DNA of 64,000 bases from positions 4,152,337-4,216,336 of the forward strand of contig SMSO01000037.1 of assembly GCA_004764695.1 (NCBI GenBank), read 5' to 3'. Below the pieces are notes generated by a model. That model had not been told where the DNA came from. It saw only the letters and a program-made list of their open reading frames with translations, and did no database searches. A program made the translations under genes and the position numbers. Below, piece after piece: positions 44,494 to 57,183 of the stretch (positions are counted from its first letter, which is position 1; each line of letters opens with the position of its first letter). The DNA comes from Schizochytrium sp. TIO01. Its lineage: Eukaryota > Sar > Bigyra > Thraustochytrida > Thraustochytriidae.

Positions 44494-44630
44494 AATGAAT
44501 GAATGATGAATGAATGAATGAATGAATGAATGAATGAATGAATGAATGAATGAATGAATGAATGAATGAATGAAACAAATGAATGAAACAAATGAATGAA
44601 ATAAACAAATGAATGAATGAATGTATGAAA
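44494..44630. repeat. GAAT microsatellite with AAACAAATGAATG variants
   Basis: About 20 near-perfect units followed by a more degenerate tail. Confidence 0.9.
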
Positions 44631-45688
44631 GGAGGTTTCATAGGAAACACTATGGACGATGGATGCTGCTCTGCACGTGGCGCGCGCGAAGTGCAGTTGG
44701 CAATATGAAGCGAAACTCGCTCGAAGGATGGGCAAACAAAGACCCAAACCCTTGAGCGCGAGCGGAGGTCCACGGAGCCGCCTCCAGCCCGATAAGGAGC
44801 GCCAGCACAGCAGTGCCTGCCTGCGTGCGTGAGATCGATGGAGGGATAGATTTATTATCGATGGGTGGACGGATGAATGGATGAGTGGATGGATGGGTGG
44901 ACGGATGTGACCCTATTGTGGGCCTCAAGTTAAATAACCTGAACCTCTTTCTTCCTCTCCTCCTTCAGCTTAAAATTAATTGGAGACCTCGTTTCGCTCG
45001 TTCCTCTGTTCCTTTGTTCTCTCTCTTTCTCTCTGTTCATCTCTCTCTCTCTCTGTCTTCAGGTCGTATCGTAGGTAGAAAGAAAGAGAGAGCCAAATGG
45101 GTTTCAAGTAAAGGAAAGAACTTCGACGCTTTCCCTGGAAGGCACATGGGATCCTGATGAGGACGAGGAGGAGGAGAAGGAGAACTCGTCGAGGCTTTTG
45201 CTTTGCTTGGGAACGGACTCTCTCTCCGTCGAACCTGGAGCACGCACATTCCAAGCTGCTTCCTCGTAGCCCATGTCTTCGCGGTACGTGCCTCCAGAAG
45301 CGGCATGGTGATACGTGCGTCCAAACTGCTTTAGCTTTGGCGATCGCAAAGCGAGACGTCTCCGCGAGTGTGTGTGTGCGCGCTCTGGGGACTAACCTCG
45401 AGGACCTGAGGGTTCCACTCTCTCTCTCTCTCTCTCTCTCTGGGCTGTAAGCACCGCAGAACTCGGCGCTGTAGCCAAACGAAGAACTTCTGTTGGCAAT
45501 TCCACACGCGATCGACAAAGCGTCGTGGTCGCCCGAGCGGGGAGTGCGGGAGCGAGTGAGGCGAGCGAGTGAATTGGCACGAGACGAGAGAGTTCTCATC
45601 GTCCGCAGTTCGAGCTTGGCGCGGTTCTTCGCTTTTCTGTAGGCGGTCTCTAAGTCACGATTCTGCGACGGCCCAACAGCTGAGGAGG

Positions 45689-45770
45689 TAAGCAAGTTAA
45701 CAAGTAAGCAAGTAAGCAAGTAAGCAAGCTAACAAGTAAGCAAGTAAGCAAGCTAACAAGTAAGCAAGCG
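45689..45770. repeat. Composite AAGCAAGT / AACAAGT repeat
   Basis: Seven- and eight-base units alternate in a higher-order pattern (AAGCAAGCTAACAAGT recurs). Confidence 0.85.
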
Positions 45771-45989
45771 AGTGGGAGCAGTGCTGGGACGAGACTCCGC
45801 TGGATCTGCAGAATCCATTACTGGGCCTCCATCGAAGAAGCAGAAGCACGGATTTTACGAGGGAGTCGGGCAGAGGCTTAGAAGAAATGCAAAGCAAGCT
45901 TTTGCTTGCGTTTAAACGAAATGCTTATTTGTGGGGCCGACCTAGGTAGGCAGGCTAGCAATAGGTAGGCAGGGAGGCAGGGAGGTAGA

Positions 45990-48900
45990 TGATCATTGAT
46001 TGAGTCGTACCAAAATCTGTACAAAAAGTAAAGTTTTTCTTACGAGTACGACCGGCCCTTCAAAACATACTTCTTTCAGGAAAGCTTAGGTGCTCCTTTG
46101 AAGTACTAATATACTAAATATAAAACATAGAAAAGAATTCGTGTTCAAAAGCGAAACCGCATCTTTCCTATATTCTTCAGCTGCTGAAAATTGAAGTCAT
46201 TATTTCCAACTTGAAGATAGAGAATGCCAAAACTTAAGACCAGAATACTCTTTTGAAGGCAGGGTTTACGTTCAACCTAGGAAGTTAGTTGGAGTGGGCG
46301 GGAAGATAAGCAGCTTTGAATTGAGCTTCACTAAGCCTAAGCCACCTTTCAAACGTTCCTTCTTCCCACTCACTTTCGTCGTCAAAACAACTTTAAAGGG
46401 ATTAACCTCTGCGAGACTTCAACATAACAATGTGGTATGCCATGAAATAAAAAAACGAAAGCTTTATAAACTTGGCTGACCGAGACTTTAAAGGAAACCG
46501 TTGACAAATGAGATTATGCACCTGACTGAGCTTGACAGGTATATGTGCCAGTAGAGGAGAAGGCGTGAGCCATATGCTCTAGTTTGAGATATTTAGGAAG
46601 AATGAAGGCTGATAGGAGTAACTCTGACCAGCCCGAGTGCTGTATAAGCGTGGCATGTGCGTTTCATGATTTGCTTTGATAAACAGGCAGTCGAAATTCC
46701 ATTGGCTGGTTAGAATGAATGCGTTGTGCTATCTTTCTTCCATCCTCATACGCGAAGTTATTGCGACATAAAATTACAGGAAACGGCGACTTCGCGAAGA
46801 TCTTACGTTCAAGATGGTCATCAAATTATGAGTCAATCTGCAACTTATTGCATGGGTTCTTAGTTGCTACGTACATGAGCATGTTTATACCATTCGACCA
46901 AGTACACTTTTGCAGGTCAGACATCTGTCAAATCAAATGTAGAATGCCAGAAATCTAAAACACGTCAGTCATTTCCTGGCAAACAGATGCAGTCTGGATT
47001 TGATTTCTAGCAGATTTGATAGAACAGAGTTGTTTGATCTTCTCGGGAAATCGTGCTTGACCTAACTAAATTCGCCAGTAAGATTTTTCGAAAAGTACAA
47101 CCATTTAGTATGATCACTTCTTCTTCTTCTTCTTCTTTTCTGTTTCTTGAGTTCTTTTGTATTGCCCTTGAAGTAGTAAATATCACCACCTGTCTGCCAA
47201 TAAACTCTCAAAATGTAAAAGACGTTCTGGCCAATTTTTTATTTTTTTTATTTTTGCATTCTCCTTTTTTATTTCTACTTTAAAAAAAAAATAAAAAAAA
47301 AATATATATATAAGTTTAAACACTTGAAGTTTAAAAAAAAATAAAAAAATAAGTTACTAGGAAGAAAACGATGACTGTATAGATGGTGCAAAAAGTGCAT
47401 GGGAATGCTTTTTCAATAAAGCGAAAAATATTTCATATTCTGTTTATGATTTAAGTTACAAACATGTGCAATTTACAGCAGCGCAGTGGTACCTAAGAAC
47501 GCTAAATGTTGAATCACTGCTCGCCCATATATTTGTATGCTCAGTGGACCCTTCAGAATTACAGTATTCTTCAGTGGAAATATTTTTTGTCTTGTCCGTT
47601 TTGTTTTGTTTTGTTTTGCACTTATACATTTTAAAATATTTTGTTTAATAGTGCTAATTTTTAATTTTATTTTAAATGCTCGTTCTTTTTTTTTCTTTTT
47701 TCTTTTTTTGAAGCCTTCCGCAATCGTGCAATTCCGCATGAAAATGGTGTTAAAGTCTTGCAAGCCATGTGCGAGCGCGTTTGCGAGGAAATCAATCGTA
47801 AACCTATATCTCTTTGCTATGTCAAACGAATTATTTTAGAATGGAATCAATTTCTTACAAAGAACTTATGTTTCCCTATAATGCATCAATTAGAAATGCC
47901 TTCTTGTTGAACGATTAAATGTCACATGGAAATCCGGTTTTATATTTCTATCTACAGCGCCTTACTCCCATAGATTTAATCATATCAAAACTCAATCAAG
48001 ACAGTTTTCCTGATATTAGTTTGAGACGCAAAATAGTAAATACCGAATGAGACAGCACATCACAACCTTCATCAATCCTGGTTCGCATACAGCCGCAAAT
48101 CTTAGACCAAAAAGACGTTGGGAAGATCTGCATAATTTAACGGGTGAGATATGCGCCAAATTCCAACTTCGCACACCACAAAACTATCTACGTACAAACA
48201 TATTTTTTACAGTAATATATAAGGTACGTTCTTAACCAAGAATGCAAGATCGCCAACGGTGTAAGAGCAGCTTTTTGTTTTGTTTTTTGTTTTCGATTTT
48301 TTGGGAACAAAAGAAACAGACTCGTTTTTCTTATACTGTAAAAGTACAAGCCGAATATTCAACACTTGTATACAAGATTTATCAATTTAGAATCTTTCTC
48401 GGTAATGTTTTAAACAGCGACCACATTTTAGTTTTTTAATTCCTGGGGAGAAATATAATTACATAAACACTTTTATTGGTTTAAAACATCGAACTCAAAA
48501 GCGTTTTCAAGCTTCTAACATTCGACTATGAGCAAAGCATCTTCATAGGTTATTTTAATTAGACTTTGGTATTTTATCACACCCAGCTCAGCAAATGCTA
48601 CCTGTGCAGTCAAATTTGGCGTTTAAAGTATCTAAACTCAACTATCTGATTTGGACACGAATTGAGGAAAGCTCATGCTTATGGTGGAACGAGCAATGCA
48701 CTTTTACCAACCTTTATACTTTCTCCGTAGTTCGATAAAGCAAGTATTAGTATCTACTTTGGCTAGCCATGATTTTTGTTTAACACAGATTGCTCGCCTT
48801 TCTTTTCAATTACACGCAACCCCGCACTACACGAGAGATAACATAACCACTTTATGAAAACGCCTTTGCATATTGATGCAAACATCGTTGTGAATTATAG

Positions 48901-51900
48901 CCCTAACATTTTTGACAGAATATTTAAGCTTCAATACGCAAGCAAGAATTAATGTCTCTCGCGTACGTTCAAGTATGCTACAAACCAGAAACCTTACAAT
49001 CGTCGCTTTAATAATATTACAACCACAGAAAGTTTGTTCATTGTTTTAGGAAAGAAAAAAGAAAAAGAAAAAATAACGCGGTCAAAATTCCGAAGGATAT
49101 TATGCGACACGGCCCATCTTAGCTCTACTATCAATCAGCATGAAGCTAATACAATGTTTGCTTTTTTGGTTACAAAAGCCTGGCAAAGAGCTAGCAGGTG
49201 GTGGTCATCTCTTCTAGCTGCTAGGTTGCAATTCGCCAGGATCTTGATTTCCCAGCAGAATTTGATCAATTCTGTCCGACCAGAACTAATTATATCGCAC
49301 TATCATACAACGCGCCCAAAAGCTTTAACTGTGGCTCGTCCAAATAAGAGCGCTTCCTTTCTTCCATTGTCGAGTAGATTAACAATCTAGCAGACTAACA
49401 GATAAGCCTCCAAGTTGAATCGCGCATTCTAGTCGAGCAGGGTAACATTTTTATATTTTATATCCTCAAATCTGCGGATCATATTCTCAGCCCCGCTAAA
49501 CCTGATTGTGTAACCAGCGAATATTCTTGCCGTTTTTAATTTCATTAAGGAGCAGAACAAGAGTCAGGTACGATAAGGAACAACGAAAGAGGGAGTTCCA
49601 AATACCTAATTATTTGGACAACTGGTAATTCCAATTTTTAGACATTCGAAATCATCTTACGGAAATTTGCTACATCCAGAGTCTATGCTGCTATACTTCA
49701 GCATTTAATAATAAGAACGAGCCTGGTTTCGTGCGCTGTTGGGGTAGTGGTTGTTCACGGCCGTTGTAACTTGCTTGCCACCCCCTCAACCATGGCCTCA
49801 GAGACCAACTGTTGTTTCCATTTTCAACTGAAAAATCAGTGTACCAAGACACCACTTTGTGATGCGCCAGAACTGCTGAGTCCCCGAGAACAATTTTGAA
49901 TGTTGTGGCGCGTACTCTCAAGACCTTTATCACCAATTGCACAGAAGAACCAGTGTTCAGTGCCTTGGTTCTGAGCGGAACTACATATAAAAAAGAGATA
50001 ACATCGTTTGTTTGTATCCTATTAAAGCTGGAAGCGCGTCTGGTTTTTCGAATGAAACTATCTTGAAGTAGGCAAGCGTCTAGGGGCTGGCTGCCACTTG
50101 GGAGCAAGCAGCTTCAAATCATGACAAGGAGAAACAAAAGAAATCACGTGGAGCAACTTTCGCTCTTCTCAAATTCAGCGCTATTCGAAATGTTATGTGC
50201 TCATGATAAGCACCAATACTTGGAGAGTTTTAGTTTCTCGTCCATGATGGGTCAAATCAATAGTGCAAACAACAAACAAGAAGAATAACGTAGAGGCAAT
50301 ACGTAATCTATTGACTTGGACTGCTCACATATGCATGATTTTATCATCTCAACTTCATCATCAAGTAGAGCAAAGAAAACCATCCTCCAACGCGTGTTTT
50401 TTTCACAGTGGCGATAGTTTCGTAGGATCCAAATACACTGCAGCGAATAGCACCGTAGTGCTTCTTGATGCCTAGCGCATAAGCGCATTTACTTCTGATA
50501 TTTAGCTTTATTATGGCTCGAAACGAGACAATATCAGGACAGCCCATGTACCCGTGCACTTATAGGGATCAAAGACGCCCTTTATCGCATTGAGTGTTAC
50601 ATATGAATCCATATAAGCATGTCTTGCCCAAATCCTTTGCGTTCTCTCATTTTGATTAAAACTTCTCCAACTTCTTCGATCACAAATCAGCATCAAAACA
50701 AGAACAGGGCTACTACTGCCATTGGTCACATACGTTATCCTCATTGAGCAATAAAATTTTTGGCAATGCAGACAAGCAAGTAAGCTCACGAGTTTAGTGA
50801 AGGATCCATACGCCGTATGTCTGATTGTTCATGAACCGGAATACATCGAGACTAAAATATTGGTCAATGGATGTTAAAGAACTGAGCAAACCTTTGCATT
50901 ATTCGTTGTAAATCCAACAAAAATTCCAAGCATAATTGTGTGTAGACTGCCATTTCAATGATAGAATATTTCAAGAATTCCAAAACTCATTTGCTGTCGC
51001 CTTTTGAGAAATTACACGAGTTCTGTCATACATTAATTTGATTGAGGCTCGAACTCTATTTGTTTAAACGCAGAATGGCTGTTGCCTTTCCATTCTTGAT
51101 CTCAAGGAACTTCCCAAAAACAGCTTAGCGAATTGCCTAGAACACAACATTTATTGGCATGGACGGCTGTTCAAATTGTCGCAATTTGATTCATTTATTG
51201 GTCAAGAAACTCTAACCACAATTTCCTTAGTGCACAGAAAGGTTTTCTTGTTGCTTGATTTATCATTGCGTCTGGATGCACGGAACAGGGGCCTCATCCT
51301 TACGAACTGATCAAATTTGCAGAAGAGCCGAGCGGGCTAGCAGTACAATAAGATTAATATACTTGAATATTCTTACATTCGAGACATTCATAGTCAGCAT
51401 AGCAACATCGGTTCGCTTGCCACGACCATTCTCGGCACACCAATAAATTTCGATTTCTATTGACAAGGATTTTTACAAGTGTATCACGGTAATCGTCTTG
51501 CCTCAAGGGAGCGTGATCTTGTAGCCAATCCCGTGAATTGGCCGAGTAATTTGTCAGCACTATCAACCAGATACTCAGAAGCAGGGCAGACGACATGTTT
51601 GTTTGAACATTCCTATTGAGCCCTAATTGCTGCATTGCCTATCCTTAAACAGATTGATCCATCCTAAGTAAAGAAACTGCTACGGTGCCATTAGATTCGA
51701 CACAAGTCCTTTGTTACGACGATCACAGCAACGACATAAAGAGGAGAATTTTATCTAATTTTAGAAACATTGCACGGAAGATGTAGAGTATTTTCTGGGT
51801 TCTATATTTTGAGGTGCCTTTCAAAATGGGATACATATATACACAAATGCCTAAGGTCTCTTGCATTCAATAATTAACAATCTCCACATGAAACACTGAT

Positions 51901-52350
51901 GTCTCTACCGAAGCTAAACAAATGTTGCCTATGACCAAAATGGCGGTTGCTATTCTGGATGATGATATGTTTTCCTCAAGACGTTGTTTAGGTCTGTTCA
52001 GCAAATCATACCCCCGTGAATTTCTTGTAATCCTCTTCTATATTTCATAGAGCAATAGTATTCGGACGAAGTTTTGCTGAAGATTTTTGAAGCGCAAGAC
52101 GCGCATCAGTTAGTGCCAGTACTACCACTACTACTATTACTACTCGGTTTCGTATAACTCAGCAGAACCCCAGATTTGCATTGTGCGATAGTCGTTGTAG
52201 AAACTACCATAACAACTGAGCCGGCACCTACTAAGATAGTAATCGACTACCTCATACGTACTGCCACTACTACTACCTCTATACGTATTTCGGGGCTTAC
52301 TCCGCAATGCTAAGGGTAGTCCTATCTTATCAGATAGGATTAATGACAGC
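45990..52350. other. AT-rich block without microsatellites or recognisable genes
   Basis: About 6.3 kb that looks different from its flanks: AT-richer and almost free of the tetra- and pentanucleotide repeats common on both sides. Exceptions are TTC units at about 47.11-47.14 kb and A/T runs at about 47.24-47.35 kb. Many short fragments read like worn protein sequence (for example 50344-50559 on the minus strand, MGCPDIVSFRAIIKLN), but none is intact or firmly identifiable. It may be a decayed mobile element or a group of dead genes. I see no clear terminal repeats. Confidence 0.4.
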
Positions 52351-55203
52351 ACCACCTACCTAGTCCCGACCTAGGTATCTACTAATGCCGCTAATACTAA
52401 CTAATGCGACATGGAGCAGCAGAACATGAGCAGGAGCGCTGTCCTAGTGGCCTCATATCCTTTCGAATAGAAGTCATGGACCGCGCTACGTCTTAGTAGA
52501 AGCAGTATCCGCTAGGCCTACCTACTCGCTTCACTAGGCACTTGGCGCAACCTCCCTAACATGTGCCTACTATCTCAGCTAGGAGTTGTAGTGCGGACTT
52601 TGCCCTTTAGAAAGAAACACTATCACCCAAAGAAAACGGAACAAGTGAAATTACATAGCATAGCCATGCGCACTACATACAGTGCATACGTGCCTTTTCT
52701 TCTGCTTCTTCATCTTGTTTGTCGCCGCAATCCACTGGCCTCCCTTCGATCGTCGTCAATCGTCTTCAAGCAGCGGGGCTGCATCTTTTGGGCGGGTCTG
52801 CAAGCTGCGAAAGGCAAGAAAGCCAATGAAGGCGAGCTAATTCGTTGATTCATCCTCGCTCGGACCTTTTCCCATTGGCATGGCAGTAGTAAGGAAAGAA
52901 GGCACAGAGAGAAATGAGAGGGAGGACTATGTTAGCGGGTAAGAGAAGGCTAGCTAGATAGACGCAATCATGATGATAAGAAACGAAAGAAATAGAAAGA
53001 AGTATAGCAGTAATTTCGCACATTGCACCCATAGTATCGGCAAAAGCAAAGCAAAGCAAAGCAAAGCGAAGCGAAGCAAAGCGAAGAAAGCGAAAGGAAA
53101 GCGAAGCAACGAGAAGTCAACTGGCAATGAATAAGAGGCATGAAATACATCAGAGGCAATGCATTCGATACTAGCTAGGTACCTAGTAGAGACAGATTAC
53201 ATTCTGCATACACAACTACTACTATTATTACTATTGCAGTGCGTTGCAACACATTACGTGGTATTCATTCCTTGATACGTTCATAACTTTCGTCCCTTGG
53301 TGATCGCAATGATAGAACATTGATCGTATCACTGATGTTCATTCATATCATAGCATGGAGTGACTGAGCGAAAAGTACGCAAGAACAGCAATCAATCGAC
53401 ACGAAGTTCTTCAAGAGTAACAGCTGCTGCAACTGTGAAGATATGCGCCCAGAGAAAAGGCTTTTTCCCTTTCTGCGGTTCCCTCCAAGCTGTTCGTTGT
53501 TTGTTTACTTATGTGGTGTCTGTTTACTAATTGAGGCAGTAGGTAGCAAGCAGTATAGTTTGCTCGATGAATCCATCAGTCAATCAACTGTGTTGTTTGG
53601 CGTCTGACCTATCCATATCCACTGTCTGTATGCGCCTATTGCTATGCATTTCTTGAAAGTTATTTATTGTTCATTATTATGAACAAGTATCAAGGAGAGA
53701 AATAGGAAGAGTGCTGCTACGTCCTCTCTTTCACGATCTGCGGCGCAACACTTACCCTGTACCCTCTATCTCCCAAGAGATCCTGCGCATTGGCGAAGGA
53801 TAAGGGGGGTATGGAGGGTGTAATTTGCGAGCTGCCGGCCTGCGACGGATTTCTCCTTTCGGATAAACTCAGGGACTGCTGCGTCCTATCATTTAGCAGT
53901 GCGGACTCGCGGGCCGGAGTTTACCCGAGAACTTTTAGAACTTAATATACCCCCCGCGCAGACGCAATGCCTTCCTTGATGCTGTGGCGATAGGGTGTAC
54001 TAGGGGAAATGCGGCGCAACTACGCGGTACGCCTCGGCCTTGCTGCTTTCTCAGTCAGTCCTTGCAGCAAACAGACTCCGATTGACTGCTACTTTGGCGA
54101 CGCAGGTACGTGGCTCTCGGACAGAAGGGCGCAAGCTGGTGGGGGCAAAGGAAGACGTGGCGAGCACAGGCGAGGCTATGCCGCACCTCAAAACAATACT
54201 CGCCAGACACGCTGAGCTCAGGGCGCGCTTCGCTTGGAGCTGACCTTTGAAATCGCGGGATGCGCGGCATTTATTCTTTCTTTTAGTCTCTCTTGTCCTG
54301 CCTCTTTGGTGTTTTCTTGGCCTTTTGCAATAAAAGATAGCGTCCGCGCACAGATCGTCTGCCACGAAGATGCTAGCTGTCGCGGCCCTCAGACATGGCG
54401 TGGCTTGGTATAATTGGTTCAATTGCTCTCCCGTGTATCATGGAGTAGATAGAAATCAACGAGGTTACGTGCAGAACGGGACCCGCGAAGAGAATCGCGA
54501 GGAGCCTGGCTGTTTAGAAGTTTTATTTTCTTTTGAGGTAGCTCGTACCATACCTCATCCGATGTATACCTCATTGTTTGACTAGCCAATGCCTGTTGCT
54601 TGATTCTCTGTCTGGGGGTGAGCTACAATCGATCTTACCTTGTGAGCTGCTGTTTCTGTGCCTGTTTCTTTCGCTATCTATTCGTCTCTCTCTCTTTCTT
54701 TTTATTATTGCTACTATTACTACTTTTTAACTGCTATTGGTTTCCTATACAGCCTCTATATAGTAATAGTCTAGGGACAAGGACGGACAGGGATGGATAC
54801 CACCCAAGAAGACGCCGATCAGTAGAGGGAAGGGGGGGGAGCTTTGGTTGCAAGGGTGAAAGGATATTCAAGAAGATAAAAAGATGATCAGTGGGACAGT
54901 GAGTGTTTCGTTGTAATGAACTTGAAAACTAACGCTAGTTATGGGATACATGGTTGATTATCTTAATCGATGGCGAACAAAACGGAACCTAATTTTTGTG
55001 AAAACAACAAATGTGGGATTCGTGAATATACTTCAACTCTGGAATTTTGTTGTACTGGGGGAAATTGATATGATGTAATGCATAATGACCTTGACGTTCA
55101 TTCTGCTGTGCTATGGGTTTTGACTCGGATCGACTGAAACGATCTGTTTCCACTCACCATCGATAGGTGCGGCGAGGTACCAAGGAATAATTTAATAAGA
55201 AAA
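52351..55203. other. Gene-poor region upstream of SDHB
   Basis: No convincing gene. It begins with CTA-rich sequence, has a GCAAA/GCGAA run at about 53038-53100, and GC-richer stretches near 53.8-54.25 kb. The last 200 bases are the likely SDHB promoter and 5' UTR. A small ATG frame at 54009-54215 has no family features. Confidence 0.45.
53038..53100. repeat. GCAAA / GCGAA imperfect repeat
   Basis: Mixed pentanucleotide units, related to the perfect array at 25.0 kb. Confidence 0.85.
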
Positions 55204-56019
55204 ATGGCGATGCGTTTCACCGCCACCAGGGCTGGCTCCCTCGCTCGCGAGACCAGCAAGATGCAGGTTCGCGCCATGAGCGCTGCTGGCAACCTTAAAA
55301 TGGAGAAGAAGGCTGAGCGCATCAAGCACTTCAAGATCTACCGTTACGACCCGGACAGCAAGGGCAAGCCCACCATGGTTGACTACCCTGTGAACCTTAA
55401 CGAGTGCGGTCCCATGGTTTTGGATGCTCTTATCAAGATCAAGAACGAGATGGATACCACCCTGACTTTCCGCCGTTCTTGCCGTGAGGGTATCTGTGGC
55501 AGCTGTGCCATGAACATCGACGGTAGCAACACCCTTGCTTGCCTTGCCCACATTGACGACAAGCCTACCACTGTCATCTACCCTCTCCCGCACATGCACG
55601 TGGTTAAGGATCTTGTACCCGACATGAACAACTTCTACAAACAGTACGCTTCCATCAAGCCCTGGCTTCACCGCAACGCTCCCAACTCCGACGGCCGCGA
55701 GACTCTCCAGAGCAAGGAGGACCGCGCCAAGCTCGACGGTATGTATGAATGCATTCTCTGCGCTTGCTGCTCCACTGCCTGCCCCAGTTACTGGTGGAAC
55801 TCCGAAAAGTACCTCGGACCGGCTGTACTTCAGCAGGCTTTCCGCTGGATCGATGACTCTCGTGATGAGGCCACCAAGGAGCGCCTTGAGGCCCTCGATG
55901 ACACCTTCAAGCTCTTCCGCTGCCACACCATCATGAACTGCAGTAAGACCTGCCCTAAGCACCTCAACCCTGGTCGCGCTATTGCCAAGATCAAGAACCG
56001 CGTCCTCGCGATGCACTAG
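55204..56019 (+). CDS. SDHB: Succinate dehydrogenase iron-sulfur subunit (complex II), mitochondrial
   Basis: 271 residues from ATG at 55204 (AAAAATGGCG), TAG at 56017. The first 27 or so residues ([20 protein letters not shown]) are Arg-rich and fit a mitochondrial presequence. All three iron-sulfur ligand sets are present: [2Fe-2S] C93-x4-C98-x2-C101-x11-C113; [4Fe-4S] C183-x2-C186-x2-C189 with C250; [3Fe-4S] C193, C240 and C246. The family signatures [21 protein letters not shown] and [12 protein letters not shown] are intact. The protein carries electrons from the flavin subunit to ubiquinone at the inner membrane. Codon use is strongly biased to C-ending codons, unlike neighbouring genes, which suggests high expression and explains the long antisense open frame. 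Length is normal for the family. Confidence 0.99.
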   Translation: MAMRFTATRAGSLARETSKMQVRAMSAAGNLKMEKKAERIKHFKIYRYDPDSKGKPTMVDYPVNLNECGPMVLDALIKIKNEMDTTLTFRRSCREGICGSCAMNIDGSNTLACLAHIDDKPTTVIYPLPHMHVVKDLVPDMNNFYKQYASIKPWLHRNAPNSDGRETLQSKEDRAKLDGMYECILCACCSTACPSYWWNSEKYLGPAVLQQAFRWIDDSRDEATKERLEALDDTFKLFRCHTIMNCSKTCPKHLNPGRAIAKIKNRVLAMH

Positions 56020-57183
56020 ATTAGCATAACTCCACAGCGAGAGAGATGATGTCATGTCAAATGTGAATCTGCGCTCTTGCGTTTTTCAGCTAGTGTTGCT
56101 GTCTTCCTTGTTTCGAACACCTTGTTAGGCATCCTCCTCCTCGGTTGCTTTTTCCGATTTCGTGATTGCTCTATTCAATTCAAGTTTGGCTTTTAGTTTG
56201 CTGCTAGTCGAGGTATTTTATCTTCGTTGCTTGAATCATCTTAGTTCATACAAACGAGCACGCTTTCGATTTTGTAGCCTGTAAACAAAGCACCCTTCTA
56301 TAAGCTTGTTCATGTTTTGTCCTCCTCTTGATGAAAGTGGTAGTTCGGTTCGTCGGATGTTCACGACTTTGCTGTTCAAATTTTCAATGAGCTCTTGGAA
56401 TTCTGCGCACGGTTTCAACACACCACTATTATTATCTTATGCGAATCTGCCACCATTTCCCCACCTGCCTGCGTTTTTTAAATTATCTTAGCTGCCATCA
56501 ATTGTCCATTGTCAATATAAACATGGAGATCTAATTTGCGGATCTCAAATTGGCGTATGGTACGCTTACTTCGTTGCTGGGTCAAAAGCAGCATGCAAAT
56601 ATGAAATGGAGGTTATTATGATCTACGCAAGGGCGATGGTTGCCTTGAACTCACTCTGCAATAGCTCACTTTAATACTATAATCATTCATTGAACTGATG
56701 ATGAACAAGGAAAGCTCCTCGTTCAAAGAATGACGTCTTGTAGTGACCCTTGCATGTTACCTTGTGAATTGGTCTTTAATTTTTTTTAACAAAAACAAGA
56801 TACTAAAACCATGTTTGAGACTCTATTTGATCTATGAATTATGGCTAAAGAAAGTACCCTTCCACATCTTTAGTATCACCGTGAGGCTAAGTTATAGCCA
56901 AACATGCCATTATATTCTAATCGTTTTTATCCTATAACTACCCAGGTAAGATTTTATTTTCTCTACTGGCGGACGATTTTAAAATAATATATATATTTAT
57001 ATATATTCAAGTTTAGAGTTATTAATTTATAAAGCCAAATTAATTAAAATAGTACTTTTTTAACTTATTATTGGTGACATTCCAATTTAAAGAAGAAACA
57101 GCAACAACAAACCCTCGAGAATATTGAAACACAATGGTGAATTCCAAACCCAGGACGGAACCAGAAAGTTCATTTCAAGAACA
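56020..57183. other. Intergenic region between SDHB and the dehydrogenase gene
   Basis: AT-rich, especially 56.95-57.08 kb. I see no gene. It holds the SDHB 3' UTR and the next gene's promoter. Confidence 0.55.

Larger units (their letters stand above)
38356..45989. other. Repeat-rich gene desert
   Basis: About 7.6 kb without a convincing gene. The first 200 bases are the Zn2Cys6 gene's likely 5' UTR and promoter. The ATG frame at 38871 begins with a signal-peptide-like stretch but runs into simple repeats, so I do not call it. Repeats include TTTCG at about 40.44-40.47 kb, a long CAAT array at 40.67-40.73 kb, GATT/GATC at about 40.95-40.99 kb, TA at 41.32-41.36 kb, GAAT at 44.5-44.57 kb, TC at about 45.42-45.44 kb and an AAGCAAGT array at about 45.69-45.77 kb. 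GC-rich pockets occur at 42.69-43.12, 44.23-44.44 and 45.13-45.66 kb. Confidence 0.5.

Noticed and set aside
44976-45719. 247-codon minus-strand frame
   Set aside because: Starts with TTG inside a repeat, ends in a GA-rich microsatellite translation, and shows no domain.
51945-52050. LDDDMFSS, a faint reverse-transcriptase-like YxDD reading
   Set aside because: The surrounding residues do not match the flanking reverse-transcriptase motifs; four residues are not enough.
55192-56055. A 287-codon open frame antisense to SDHB
   Set aside because: It is an artefact of the C-ending codon bias of SDHB; the plus strand has all iron-sulfur ligands, and the antisense protein has no family features.
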